Assembly: GCA_015501585.1 (NCBI GenBank)
Contig: JADNRY010000035.1
Span: forward strand, 310,001 to 374,000
DNA: 64,000 nucleotides
Direction of reading: 5' to 3'
Source: Rhodocollybia butyracea
Taxonomy: Eukaryota > Basidiomycota > Agaricomycetes > Agaricales > Omphalotaceae
A program made the translations under genes and the position numbers. Below are positions 24,001-37,022 of the stretch, piece after piece. How positions within the stretch are numbered: the first letter of the stretch is position 1; each line of letters opens with the position of its first letter. The notes under the pieces are model-generated. The model did not search any database. It was not told where the DNA came from and saw only the letters and a program-made list of their open reading frames with translations.

Positions 24001-24272
24001 GGCGTTCAGCGGCAAGATATCCATGGTATAATGAGGTTTTCGAAAGGCGTGGGTTTCAGGTCGAAGCTGTTGCGGTGAGGGACGGAGGGGAGAAGGGCCA
24101 GAAGGTGCCGTTGGATAAAGTTAACATGTGAGTCCATTCTCGATATTACCATTCTTCAAGTATTCTGCTTTTTGGATTTGAAGCTTGAGGTTTGAGTTTT
24201 GAGGGAGCTGAAACTTTTTTTTTTGCTTTTAGGTACGCTTCGTTTTGGAAGGCAACGAGAGTGCAAACTTGA
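21015..24272 (+). CDS. BTA1: Betaine lipid (DGTS) synthase, fused BtaB-BtaA type
   Basis: The exon chain starts 21015-21209, 21262-21418, 21473-21723, 21801 onward, and ends ...KATRVQT at 24272. An N-terminal membrane segment (AVMLTTCLMWLLVSGL) precedes a SAM-dependent methyltransferase domain (motif I VWVDIGGGTG; acidic VYLIDLCEPLL), corresponding to BtaB. The C-terminal half carries the BtaA 3-amino-3-carboxypropyl transferase signature (YSFTWEDPYVDVKHLEL, ITSAGDNALHYAI, IHCVDMNP, LFGTGYHSSFRYLLD). This gives the fungal order BtaB-BtaA, the reverse of the algal enzyme. It makes the phosphorus-free lipid diacylglyceryl-trimethylhomoserine from diacylglycerol and SAM, normally on ER membranes. 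One base (G) seems to be missing at 21857-21858, after SLKK. The correct frame (VVDFYTAGKNTSLHEKA) resumes there. Everything else splices cleanly. Confidence 0.92.
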
Positions 24273-24766
24273 CTTTGAATTTTACATGAATTTGAATTTA
24301 TATATAAATACTCTAGAATAGACGCCCTAAGTCCCTGCGGAAAAAATTCCTATATATGAACCTGCTGCATACTTGGCCGATACCATAGTGTTTTAGGTCA
24401 TCCGGTGTACTCTTGATTCTCTGAACAGTTGCTTCAGGCGCACACTGGGCCTCGGACTAGCGAAGCAAGAGTCTGCGTCAAGGACTCCGACTCGGACAAG
24501 GTCAGCCTAAGGGATGCTACTTGTTTGAATTTTCCTTTCGTTGTGGCTGGTTAATGTACGTGGGACTAGACCTATTCAGCCCTACTTTGGAACAAGTTCT
24601 TTAACGAGACTATTACGGCCATCAGCAAAGCCTGGTTTTGCTCTGGCATATGTACTGGTGTAAAGTTTGAAGTACTCGCGCTAAGTAAAGCGCCGGTGAT
24701 GTAATCACTCCCACGAGTTGCTCATTACGCGTAGCCTTTCTTGTTCTCCCATCTCGGTGCTGCAGG
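24273..24766. promoter_or_regulatory. Intergenic region upstream of RAD23
   Basis: These 494 bp hold the 3' flank of BTA1 (AT-rich to about 24360) and the promoter and 5' UTR of RAD23. No TATA box is evident, and I saw no other gene. Confidence 0.4.
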
Positions 24767-26021
24767 ATGAAAGTGACAATAAAAACCACCTCGCAGAAAG
24801 TATTCAACATTGACGCGTCCCCCGATTCCACCATCGGTTCGCTGAAATCTGTGATCGAGACGCAGCAAGGGTTTTCTGCGGCTAGCCAGAAAGTTATCTA
24901 TGCAGGCAAGATTCTGACCGATGAAAAGACGTTGGAAGGTTGCGGATTCAAAGAAAAGGATTTCTTAGTGTTGATGGTGGCGAAAGTAAGTTTAGCAAGA
25001 CTTTTCTGGCTTTCTTTTATTTATTGTTATCAGCCAAAGCCAACACCATCGCCGATGCCTCCAGTCGCTGCCCCTACTCCAGCAACAGAGCCAGCGCCAG
25101 CAGCAGCAGCACCGGTGGCACCAGTAGCAACCGAAACTGCTCCTTCTCCTGCTCCCGCCGCTGAAGCTCCTCCACCCGCTGGCTCTTCATTCTTGTCTGG
25201 TGCTGCGCTTCAAACATCGATTCAAAACTTGATTGAGATGGGGTTTGAACGCGAACAGGTCATGCGTGCTCTTCGTGCCAGTTTCAATAATCCAGAAAGA
25301 GCAGTCGAGTATCTGATGACCGGCATCCCATCTCATTTAGAAGCAGAAGCTGCTGCAACTCCAAGAGCTCCTACCGGTACTACTTCTCCTCCTGCAGCCG
25401 CCGGCGCTACTTCTGCAGCACCTGCCGCAGCTCCAGCCCCTCCACCCGCGAACACACCACAAAATCTCTTCCAACTCGCACAACAACAACAACAACAAAC
25501 TGCTGCCCCATCATCTAATCCTGCCTCCACTCTTGCTGGTGCTGGTGCTGGTGCTGGTGCCGGCGGCCTCGACCTCTCTGCACTGGCTTCTTCCCCAGCC
25601 ATGCAAGCACAACTAGCACAACTCCGTGAACATCTCGCTTCAAACCCCGGTGCCATCCATCCTATAATCCAGAGCATCGCAGCGCAGAACCCTGCTCTCG
25701 CGCAGGCGCTGGCGAGTAATCCAGAGTTGTTGATGCAGATCCTCGGTGGAGCAGGCGGGGATGGCGAAGATTTCGAAATGGGTGAAGGTGGCGCATTGCC
25801 CGAGGGTGCTCAGGTGATTAATGTTACTGAGGAGGAGAGGGCTGCTATCGAACGGGTCAGTTTCTCTATTTACCAACGATTTTTCCTACTTATTCAAGCT
25901 TGCTTCACAGCTCGAATCCCTCGGATTTCCCCGTCAAGCCGTCATCGAAGCGTATTTTGCGTGTGATAAGAATGAAGAGCTGGCTGCGAACTATCTGTTC
26001 GATATGGGCGCGGAGGATTAG
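24767..26021 (+). CDS. RAD23: RAD23, ubiquitin receptor and nucleotide-excision-repair factor
   Basis: Three exons (24767-24985, 25034-25855, 25911-26021) give an intact 383-residue protein. The N-terminal ubiquitin-like domain spans residues 1-73 ([38 protein letters not shown]). A Pro/Ala-rich linker leads to UBA1 (about 132-171, [18 protein letters not shown]). A Gln/Ala/Gly tract precedes the XPC/Rad4-binding domain (about 253-312). UBA2 is at the end (about 336-380, [20 protein letters not shown]). The order and length are standard for Rad23. It delivers ubiquitinated proteins to the proteasome through the UBL and stabilises Rad4/XPC in damage recognition. No indel was seen. Confidence 0.97.
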
Positions 26022-26477
26022 AGGTTTCCGTTTTTTCCGTTTGTATAACTCAGTACATAAGCTCCAAAGTATCAATTTTCAGTTCCTTTTTTCATCGAAA
26101 CTCCGATCACGTTCATGCTGGTCTGTTCTGATATGGTGCAGTGGCTAACACTCATGTCCTTTGCCATTTGATAGATTTTCCTCGCATAATAAAGTAGGAA
26201 CTTTTTTCATCTTACCTTTTTCATCGAAATCCAGGTTTGGCCCCATATCAGGTCCGTAGTTCAACCTGACAATATGCAAGGATACATATACCGTGTTTTT
26301 GATCACTAAAAAATCCGCCATGATAGTCAATGAAAAACATGTTTTCCTATCCGTTAATGGGTAGGTGGCCTCTGAATGTATGTGGCCGGACCCTTAAGCT
26401 GATGGTATGTTTTGAGCAATTCATCGTGACAATTATTTTGCAAAAGAACAGGAAGAGGGGCGAACAGCTACTAGGAC
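26022..26477. other. Convergent intergenic region
   Basis: These 456 bp lie between the RAD23 stop and the stop of the minus-strand WD40 gene. Only 3' flanking sequence is expected, and nothing else is recognised. Confidence 0.45.
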
Positions 26478-29400
26478 TCAAGTACTAAATGTGAGTATGC
26501 TATCTCGAATCTTCAATTTGACACTTCTTTCTGCAGGCCAGTCAAAATGAACGAATTCCAACGTCTCTGCGATAGTCATATTCCCTTGAAAAGTTTTTAA
26601 GCATACGCTACAAAACAGAAGGAAGATGATTCACTTACCGGCATCACCAACATTGAACGACAAGGTCTTGAAGGGGTCCGATCCAGAATGACCCTGACGA
26701 GGTGGTGCGCCGGGAGTGAAGAAACTGACAAAACTCGAGCCAACCTTCCACACTAGAACAACACTTTCCTCCAATGATAATGTTACCAACCTCCGTCCAT
26801 CAGGTGAGAAACTACATGCCGCGATTCTTTTTTTATGACCTTCGAGCACGTACAGTCTGATAGCAGTTTTAAGATCGTACATCACCATCGCTCCCTCGCT
26901 GGTGCCTACCGCAAGCCGCTGGCTAGACATATGAAAGTCGACATTGGGAAAGCTGTGGATGCACTTTAAATCGACGTGGAAAGAAGTATCAAGAATGCTA
27001 CTGACGTCTTTACTACATGGCCCAGTATTTCGGTAGCCGTATCCAATACTGCATCGCGGTTCGAAGTCGAGTTGGGATCTAAAGATTTGACGACGGCCTC
27101 CATCAGCTTAGGCAAATTAGGGTAAAGCACGAGAGGTCGCTAGAAAGGGAACATAAGACAGGTTAACTTTGTTTAGGCGTTTATCTGTTTAACCTTTTTG
27201 ATTAAGAAAGCAACGATCTGCATAACCGATTTCCTTTGCTCAGTGCTTGCTGGGTTCAATATATCAAGCCCCAACGTGGTCATAAACAAAGGTGTATTTG
27301 TGGAGGCGATATGCAGAATCGCGACTCTGGCTTGAGCTCCAACATTCTGGGCATTGATGTTTTCCTTCTTGGAGTTGGTCGCAAGGGAAAACAGGGAACG
27401 CAGGATTTCAAGAGCGTCTATGTAGTGCTGCCAAACATGAAATCCTCGTGAGCATAGATCAATAGCTAAAACGCGGTGAACGGAATGCTCGTCGTGCAGA
27501 TACATATTGATGGATTTTGCGATATCTGTCAAGGCACTATTCCATACCCGGAATGTTAGTTTTGGATAGACACTTCCGCATGGATTTACCTAGTAGAAAG
27601 CATACTATATTTATCTGCTGCGAGGTATCCACACAGGAATAATGCGAGAGCAGCCAAGGCGGATTCCTTATCAGCAGTGGGTTGTAGACATGGTACTACG
27701 ACGAGAACGAAGTGAATCTTGTCACAGTAGAGAGATTAAATGGTCGAACTCACATTCATGCTGCCATTCGTCGACAATTGCGCTAGTATCTTCGTCGGAC
27801 AATCTTACAATCGCTGCATCGAAAAGCAGTCGCGCAGAATGTCGCAGTTCACCTGAAAGAGGTAGATGAGCACCTAGCGTTAGATCAATATCCATATGTG
27901 CATTAGGCATACTGGAACTCTCGAACCACCGGCGAGCAAGAAACGCTAGATTTGGAGGCTTATAGGTGGACCCCACCGGTCCTGATAAACCCGTCACATA
28001 AAACGTAATGACGGTGCTAGCACTTTCGGATAGCTCTGGAAAATTCATCATTAGTTTCATACTCGGAAACCCAGGTTTAATGTACCTTCGAAAACACTTA
28101 GCGCACGAAGTACAGCCACGATAGCCAGCGCTCGAGCCGCAGAAACATCCCCCGAGAGACTCCAGCAATTCTCGGGTCGGGCGTAGTGATACAAGGACAC
28201 ATAACCATTCCTTCGATGAAGTATGAATGCAGCGTATTTCGTTTGAATAGTGATTCTGATTACCTCGAGAACCCCATTGAAGCATTCGCGCGCTTGATAC
28301 CAAGCTGGTTGTAACATATTTCGTCAATGCCTTGATTCAGACCAGGCGTCAAAAGTACTGATAACGTTGAGCGTAGGTGTTCCCGAGCCATGAAGATGTT
28401 TCTTGTTTGCTTCTTGTTGGTACTGAGAGATTTAATGATCAGGAGAGATTCCGATATGAAGCTGTTCAGGTCGAGAGACAGAGTACGAGCTGTAATTCGG
28501 TGAGTTTCCGGGGATATTCAATGGTATCAACTAGTAAGACTCACCAACATCTGGACTCAAGTTGGATTCAGCCACAACCCTCAACGGCGGTTTCAAGTGT
28601 TGGGGAGCTTTGAAGGACCTGCAAAATCTGAGACAATGGGACTACAACAAAATGGAGCACATACAGCTCTATCCAGCCTCCTTGAGCAAGGAGTTCTTCA
28701 GCTTTATCCAACGACATGGACCTCCAAAATTCTCTGGTTCGGACATCCCACAAGCGAACCCGTTGGTCAGCGTACGACAAGAGAAGATTATCTGCCCCCA
28801 GATACACTCGATCTAAAGGGAATGGAGATCCAGGAACCACGTATAGACTGATACGATAAGGTCAGCTCAAAGACAAAAAGGTAAAGTGCTGTGTAGACAC
28901 ACAATTGAAACCCATCTAGCGCAACGACTGCAATTGTTCCGTCTTCTGATATACATAAAATAATACCTCGAAGAGGTTCTCCTTTGACGTCGGGGAACTG
29001 AGCTATCCGCTGTAGAGGAGTAGTAAAAATTATCCACCGCGCACACAACTTCAGGCTAGAACTCGGCTCGAATATGAACGGTTAAAATTTTAACATAGTA
29101 AGCACTCACTCCATAGTCCAAATGGCAATTGAGCCATCGTCCCCTCCTCCCACTATGTACTGGACAGTTGTCCGCTCGTTCTTCGCAAGATGGAGACTGA
29201 CAAGCATTCCGTCTAATGATATATCAGAGCAGACAGAACAGTTGGTGGCAGAGAATTTCTCATCGCACATCTTGAGGAAAGATGACTGGCGGAGACGACC
29301 ATCAGCTGGTTGAACATAAGCAGTTGACAGTGATGTATCTTTTGGCGCTTACAATAGCCAAGAAACGATTCTCTCCATATCAACCGCCAGCATTGATGTG

Positions 29401-31550
29401 AGTTCCAATGGGCCCGCCAGAGTCTTCGAAGGGCTTCTGGATCGATGCCATACAGTCTGAACATCTCTGGGTGACTGCGGGTGCTTCTCTTCCCAAGAGT
29501 ACTTGACAATATGATGGTTACGGTCCACAGTTAAAAGTTCGAAAGGAGAGGTGAATTCAACAGCATCGTATGGATTTACTGAAACTGTTCGAGTCAGCCG
29601 AGGCCTTTGAACTTATGAGATGCTGATTGAAATACTAGGAATTATAAGCTTACTGCGTTAGGATAGGATCTACGAAAGCGGGAGAGCACACTTCATCGCC
29701 ATTTGTGTCGACGGTCACTATTCTATAAAGTTCGCAACGGTCCTACAATGAACATGAGCGTTCAAGTACAATTAGACTAGAAAATAAGACACCTCAAACG
29801 CAATGGCGATTGTATTTGTATCAAGCCATCGCCCGTGGTATATGTCATATATCGGATGAGAGAACAGAGAGTTAAAGGTGCCGGCTGAGTAGCTGAAAGC
29901 CTGACAACGTTATCATGAGCGCTATGGTTTATGGTAGAAATGGCTCACTCACAACTAGCTCTCTTTCGGACCAACCTACACCTTTCAGTGCACCACTGAT
30001 TGAAGATATGTGGTAATTAAGGGAAGAACTCTGTGGGATAACGTATCCAGTAGCCTTGTCTAGACGAACCCGACTTGGCTTCGGGGAAGGTTCAACGGGT
30101 TCGTCATCAGAAAACTTCTTAACCTTCAAGTGAAATGGATTCGGAAGAGGACCCAACGCCCCTAAGTTTAACTGTGACTCTTGGACTTCTTTCATCGGTG
30201 CTGGAATGATAGATGAATGTGGTAAGATGCGCAACTTTTGTAATGAAAATTCCCCATCTACGCTGAGACAGTAGAACAAGAACGACTCTAAGATGTAAAT
30301 TGGAAAAAGAACCAGTGTTAAAAAAAAAGAACGCACGATCTTCTGTGTAATGTAATCCAACTGTCTCAGGAAGCCCATCACAGAACCATTGTCCAATAGG
30401 CTCAAGTTTTACTTCAAGAGTACCTATTAAATGGCTCGTACATAGTTCGAGTAAAACCACTCGGCACCTATCCTTCGGATTTTCGTCGGCATCAAGGGTA
30501 GTTGAGATGGACTCGGGAGCTACGATGGCAGAGGCTAACAACAGAATATTCTATAAAATTGTTGAAGGATAGAAGATAGAAGAAGATTTCAACATACCTC
30601 CCCGGCCACGTATGAGCGGAGATGAGTCCAATTCCATACGTCATGCATAGAAGCACTATGTTTTGCTCCATCAGAGAACAAAAGATTAATATCAGCAATT
30701 TGGACGTTGGCGAAGCATTTTCCGTCCCGAGTTGAGAGAATAGCGACATCTCTGTTCTAGAAGTGAGCAACATGTACCTGACACGCCCACAACGAACATA
30801 CCCAGACTCTGATAAAAGTGCGCTAAGCTCGTCACCGTGCAGCAACTCTAGTCCAGTAACGCGATTCCTCTGGCCAATCCGGGGAGGTATAACATGGCAA
30901 ACGAGGTCAAGTTTAGATATTTTGGTTTGAGTAGGTGTGTTAGGGGATGGAGGAGTCGAAATAGATAACGCGGTAAGAGACGGAGATGCAGTCGCAGAAA
31001 GCATGAATTTCAGAGGTTCTTTGGGTCTTCGTCTGAAGGAGCTGGATTCAGGCAAAGCTGGCGGTTTCGGGTCAACTGGAGCAGATTTCTCTCGATGACT
31101 CTCCACATCCCTTGGACCCTTGCCTTTGAGCATATCCTTCAGCTTTTCCGGTTCGTCATCAAAATCGACATAGTTCTTTGGAGCTTCGACCTGCTCCGTT
31201 GTTACGCTAGAAACGATTCTAGATCTTGAGCTGACGGTGAATGGGGAAATGTGTGAGCCGGACGGAGAAGTCGAACCCGATGCCGTTGTAATTGAAGATG
31301 TCTGCGACAATGTAGCTGGACTCGGAGGAGGAAGTAAAGATTTTGCAGCCCGTTTCTCAAAGATCTCGGAGCGACGTAGAATTAGAACGGAGCCGTCTTC
31401 AAGGCCTACAATTGAACCTGCTGCAGTATTGTCTTCCATTCGAGATGAACCCCAAGAGGCCAACATGGTGGAAGTTGGGAAAGGAGCATCGCAAATTGAA
31501 GATAAATTGAGAAAGGTAAGAGGCACTTGGAAAGGTGGTGAAGCGTTCAT
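26478..31550 (-). CDS. WDR7/rabconnectin-3-beta-like WD40 protein
   Basis: This is a large multi-intron gene, taken from the Met at 31550 (MNASPPFQVPLTFLNL) to a stop at 26478. It is predicted at well over 1,000 residues. Recognisable pieces in order: an N-terminal WD segment ending SIVGLEDGSVLIL; a Ser/Pro-rich insert; NRDVAILSTRDGKCFANVQI and DVWNWTHLRSYVAG; VGGGDDGSIAIWTME; an alpha-helical middle; then RLAVGTSEGAMVMYDL, CSFSPDGRRLVTLSLEES and VLVWKVGSSF near the C-terminus. This last block strongly resembles the end of WDR7. That family associates with V-ATPase regulators (RAVE/rabconnectin). The exon at about 30800 needs one more base (a G lost in the CCC run at 30801-30803) to stay in frame. 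The splice near 29650 is unresolved. The first WD blades expected in WDR7 are missing, so a further 5' exon is possible. Confidence 0.75.
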
Positions 31551-31715
31551 AGCGCGTATCTGCCGAAGTGCATTGAATAAGTATGGGCGCTTGTTGAACG
31601 CACGTGGTAATTACGGCGCTTCAGAATCAGACTCCGTTGAACTGCAACTTGTGTCTGTGGTAATCCTCACCTTCAAGTCGCTCTTTACCTTTTTATTCCT
31701 TGTTTTACATTTTCA
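31551..31715. promoter_or_regulatory. Divergent promoter region, WDR7-like / ARF6
   Basis: This 165-bp gap separates the proposed start of the minus-strand WD40 gene from the ARF6 ATG. A pyrimidine-rich tract (tctttacctttttattccttg) precedes ARF6. If the WD40 gene has an extra 5' exon, it would overlap here. Confidence 0.4.
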
Positions 31716-32579
<864 letters not shown>

Positions 32580-32995
32580 TCGGTTACTGACACCTTGCTT
32601 GTTCCCCTTGCCTTTATTCCCTGAGACCGTCTTGCATTCTAGAGCTCTCTTGAGCCTTTGATACCCTCCAATAATCATTCCCCTGCTCTACCACAGAGTA
32701 CGACGTTCTCAATTATGGCCATGCATGATACTACCACGTTAGGACGTTTTATCCTTATGCCTTCTTGGTCTTTGTTTCTTGCTACATCCCACTATATATA
32801 CACTGTCAACTACACTTTGTCAACGTTTCCTTCTAATCGGTGGCTATACCGTACACTTTAACGGATCTATTCACATGCGGTAGGCTTGAGATTGAAATGT
32901 TTCTCTCGATTATCTAAGGCAATCCAGAAATTAGAATGTCGTGCTAAGCTCATCATTGACCATGGCGTGCTGCCTTTTTTCCTTCCTCGTCTTCC
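32580..32995. other. Intergenic region
   Basis: This 416-bp spacer holds the 3' flank of ARF6 and the promoter and leader of the cysteine-synthase-like gene. No extra gene was seen. Confidence 0.4.
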
Positions 32996-34386
32996 ATGGT
33001 GTCTGTGCTGTCTGCAGTCCGTTCGACGTTACTGCGTAGTAGAACATTTACTACAAATGCTGTTGATGGCTTCACAGGTGCTCTCGGAAACACCCCTTTG
33101 GTAAATCCATCCTTGCTACTATACGATTTCTCTGAGAGTATTCTAGATCTACTTGAAAGGACTTTCTGAAAAGACCGGTTCTCATATCTATGGCAAGGCT
33201 GAATTCCAAAATCCTGGAGGTAGTGTCAAGGATCGCGCTGCTCTTGGAGTTGTACTCGACGCAGAAAAGCGAGGCGTGTAAGTATTGGTTCATATACACC
33301 GTAATTATCTTAGGGTCGGCACAGGTTGAAACCAGGAGGTACTGTCGTCGAAGGTACTGCCGGGAACACTGGCATTGGTTTAGCCCACGTGTGTCGCGCT
33401 CGAGGCTATAGATGCGTTATATTTATGCCCAACACCCAGGCAAGATGACCTTGTCTCAACAGTTCATCGTTGTGATTTATTCTGGTCTTTTCGCAGAGTC
33501 AAGAAAAGATTGACCTTCTCCGGATGCTCGGTGCTGAAGTTCATCCTGTTCCTGCAGTCGCGTACGATAATCCAGCCAACTACAATCACCAAGCACGCGA
33601 TTTTGCCAAAGATTTGCCAAATGCCGTATGGACAGACCAATTCGACAACACCGCCAATGCGAATTTTCACTACCAGACTACTGGGCCTGAAATTTGGGAA
33701 CAAACTAATGGAGACATAGATGGATTCATATGCTCCACGGGAACAGGAGGAACACTTGCTGGTGTTGGAAGGTATCTTTTCGAGAAAAGCGGCGGAAAGA
33801 CACAAGTCTGGTTGGCTGACCCTCCGGGCAGTGTATTGACTAGTATGCTGCGATTTATTTAAAATCCTCAAGCGCGAAACTAAAAGTGCGGTCCATAGGT
33901 TATGTGAATAGTGGCGGCAAGCTGGTTGAAAGGACTGGAAGCTCAATAACCGAAGGTCTGCTTTGTTCTAGTTTTGTGTTCTACCTTGTTTTTTTTGACA
34001 GTCGAATAGGGATTGGCCAGGGACGTATCACGAAAAACTTAGGGACGTTTGTCGACAAACTCTCGGGGGCCTTTACAGTCGATGATACAAAGTCTATTGA
34101 GACACTGTACCATCTACTTGATACCGAGGGCCTATACCTCGGAGCAAGCTCTGCGCTAAACGTCGTTGCTGCTGCTGAACTGGGGGTGAAATTGGGCAAA
34201 GGTAACAGATTTTCAGATGTGATGGAGCTTTTTATTGATACCGAAGCAGGCTCCAAGATTGTGACTGTTCTTTGTGATGGTGCATACAGATATCAGAGCC
34301 GCTTGTTCTCGAAGCAGTGGCTTAAGAGCAAGAGCCTGGAAGATGCTATACCGTCGCATTTGAAGAAATATGCAGTACTTGACTAG
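32996..34386 (+). CDS. Cysteine-synthase-like PLP enzyme, probably mitochondrial
   Basis: Seven exons (32996-33100, 33147-33277, 33325-33439, 33497-33842, 33899-33955, 34010-34201, 34250-34386) give about 360 residues. The N-terminus [20 protein letters not shown] is Arg/Ser-rich without acids, like a mitochondrial presequence. The PLP lysine lies in [11 protein letters not shown]. The phosphate-binding and substrate loops are [12 protein letters not shown] and [11 protein letters not shown]. The C-terminus reads [17 protein letters not shown], typical of fungal type-II cysteine synthase-like enzymes (O-acetylserine sulfhydrylase fold). It catalyses beta-replacement on an O-activated serine. 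The intron at 33440-33496 is GC-AG. The 48-nt intron at 34202-34249 is a multiple of three and would insert 16 residues if retained; I removed it because the family has no such insert. Confidence 0.9.
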
Positions 34387-34507
34387 ATTGTACTACTACT
34401 AGTTCTGTAACTTGTTTTTGTGTTTTTGATAACGTACCTAAAACGGCTGACTAATCTAAGAGTAACTGAAGAAGCGCGGCCAACTTTGCTCTGTTCTTTC
34501 CTCACCT

Positions 34508-36284
34508 ATGACCGCGTCTTCATCGTCTCCTCCAGACGTTCAGTCAGAGGAGGCCAAACAGAGCCCGCCTACAGAAGCAGCTGTACAAAATTCTGAGCCA
34601 GACCCTTCAGCTCTCGATCGGCCAACTGTGACTGAGCTCACTGAACCCGACGGCATAGAGGCACCAAAGGCCAGTGGTTCTTCAGAACAACACAGCTCGT
34701 CTCAGCCAGCGCCAGTCGTTGAAACCGCAGCAAAAGACGTGTCACCAGCGTCTGTAACTAAACCAGACGAAAAACCTGTGGAAAAGGTAGAGGACAACGC
34801 TTCGCCTTCTACAACCCTTAATAGCACACAAAGGCGACAAGCTCAGATGTCTTCAACGACAGAAACAGCTGCTTTAACTGAAAAGTCGAAACCCCGGTCG
34901 AAATCCTCGTTTTTTTCCAAGCTTGTTCGGATCCTCATTCCATGCGTTCCTTCTTCACCACGTTCTCAGCCCATCGACATCGACGAGCCTAATCCAGCTC
35001 CTGTATCAACAACAGAAAAACCAGAACCTTCAAAAGAGGTTGCAGAAGATACTACTACTACTTCCGTTTCAGAGCCGGCTTCCACAAAGACGCCAGAGGT
35101 TTCTATTCCTGCAGCTAGTATTCCTCTTCCACTCAGTATTTCTCCTACCGCTACTCCACCCACCACTGTGGATGGAGAACTCCTTCTTCCTCCTACACCC
35201 ACGAATCAACTTTTGCCGCAAGCAGAAACAGAGGGTATGACTTCCGGATCTGTCGTGCCTCCGGGATCCAGTGGTACAGTTGACAGTAAACGCTCTTCGC
35301 ATTATTCCACGTCACGGACAAATGGCGCCGCTGATGGAGATGAATCCGAGGGTACAAGCAGCTTTACAGACGACGAGGAAATGGAGGATGTCAATAACGA
35401 TGACATTGAAGATGAGGAGGAGAGGCTCATATCAAATGGTGGTGCAGGTATACCTATTGGTCCAGTATGTGCTTTGCTCATTTAGAAAAAGCCCACAAAT
35501 TTACTGTTTTCTTCATTCAGGACGGTGTTCCCAGGCCACTATTACCACCTATTGCCCCACAGCATATAGGAAGGAAGTGCCTGGTGCTTGATCTTGATGA
35601 AACGTTGGTCCACAGCAGCTTCAAGGTACGGTCCCTAGACTGCTGTTATCTCGCTACTAACTTTTTGAAAACAGTCGATACCACAGGCCGACTACGTCGT
35701 TCCCGTCGAGATTGAATATCAGTTTCATAACGTATACGTAGTAAAAAGTATGTCAAAAGCTTGTTCCCCATCTTCTTACTAACAGGATACTCGTAGGACC
35801 CGGTGTTGACAACTTCTTAAAGAAAATGGGCGAACTATACGAGATTGTGGTGTTTACAGCCAGTCTTAGCAAGGTGTGTTATTGCCATTTTAGAAACACA
35901 GCTACAGCCCTAATGATTTGACCAGTACGCTGATCCTGTGCTGGACCGTCTCGATATCGGTCATACGATAACACATCGGCTATTCAGGGAAAGTTGCTAT
36001 AATCATAAGGGGAACTATGTCAAGGTTAGTTAGGCTTGTGCGTACATGCGAGGTTAATCATTTTGTCATTTCTGTAGGATCTTTCACAACTAGGTCGTCC
36101 GATAGCAGATACCATCATTCTTGACAACTCTCCTGCGTCGTACATTTTTCACCCTAACAATGCTGTCCCAGTCTCTTCCTGGTTCAACGACCCTCACGAC
36201 ACAGAGCTGACAGATTTGGTCCCCTTCCTCGGAGATCTCGGGGAAGTTGACGATGTGAGAGGGGTTCTGGATGGTGCTCGATAA
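34508..36284 (+). CDS. SCP/Psr1-type CTD-like phosphatase, paralogue 1
   Basis: Six exons (34508-35464, 35521-35625, 35675-35747, 35797-35873, 35926-36024, 36078-36284) give 505 residues. The N-terminal two thirds is Ser/Thr/Pro-rich with an acidic stretch ([14 protein letters not shown]). The C-terminal FCP1-homology domain carries the HAD catalytic motif [11 protein letters not shown], then [18 protein letters not shown], and [20 protein letters not shown] for motifs II-III. Length and C-terminal position match yeast Psr1/Psr2 and animal SCP phosphatases, which dephosphorylate Ser/Thr substrates, including the RNA polymerase II CTD in animals. A paralogue about 11 kb downstream (45787-47470) shares the RNGG/SNGGxGIPIGP linker and the same intron positions at three sites. 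Target proteins are unknown. Confidence 0.93.
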
Positions 36285-37022
36285 AATTCGAGCAGAAAAG
36301 AACGAGGTGTCATGCTTTCGTTCTCTTCTAGATCGCTCGCCCTTCATCCCCAGGCTGCCCGCCGATTGCAGCGTGCTGATTTTTCCTCGATTTCATTGGT
36401 CTTTTGTGATTCATTACACATACATTCGTATCGCTCTTATACCCTCGCAAGTAATTTCAGCTACGCATTCTTCTCATCTTTCCGCTTTTTCTCGCCATAC
36501 ATGCAGCGCGCTCAACCACCCGTATATATTTCTTTCTTTTCTGGATGGGTGCGACGCTTTATCCACATTCCCTTGAAGTTATACAAGCCGCTACCGCTTT
36601 GTTATACCACTTAATATTTTCTGTCTCTAGCGGACCCTTTCTAGTCGACGAGAAGAAATGCTGATAGGTGATATGGACGATGGACGATTTCCTCTCTCAC
36701 CTATTATTTACCTAGGTCTATTAGGTACATTTCACGAACCGGTATGAAAAGCAATGACGAAGATTGAAGCCTTTCTGAGTCTGATTGAATTTCTGACTGG
36801 TACAGATAAACTTGAACGCCGTCTTATCTGCAAATCTCAGTGTTTCTCAGAGCAAATCTAGCGATCTACGTCGGTCTGTAATAGATAAGTTATGTGCATT
36901 GACTTCAAGCTTTATTAAACAAACACTTTCTCCCCTTTACGTACTCGTTTTCGATGATATCCCAACTACAATACAAGCAACACCCTCTTTCTAGATCATG
37001 ACAAACATTCATCTACGCCTTC
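36285..37022. other. Convergent intergenic region
   Basis: These 738 bp lie between phosphatase 1 and the minus-strand TM/coiled-coil gene. ORFs here are short and lack family features. I see only T-rich 3' flank. Confidence 0.45.

Noticed and set aside
34202..34249. Coding extension inside the cysteine-synthase C-terminus
   Set aside because: The 48 nt have good splice ends and insert 16 residues in a conserved region, so I treat them as an intron.
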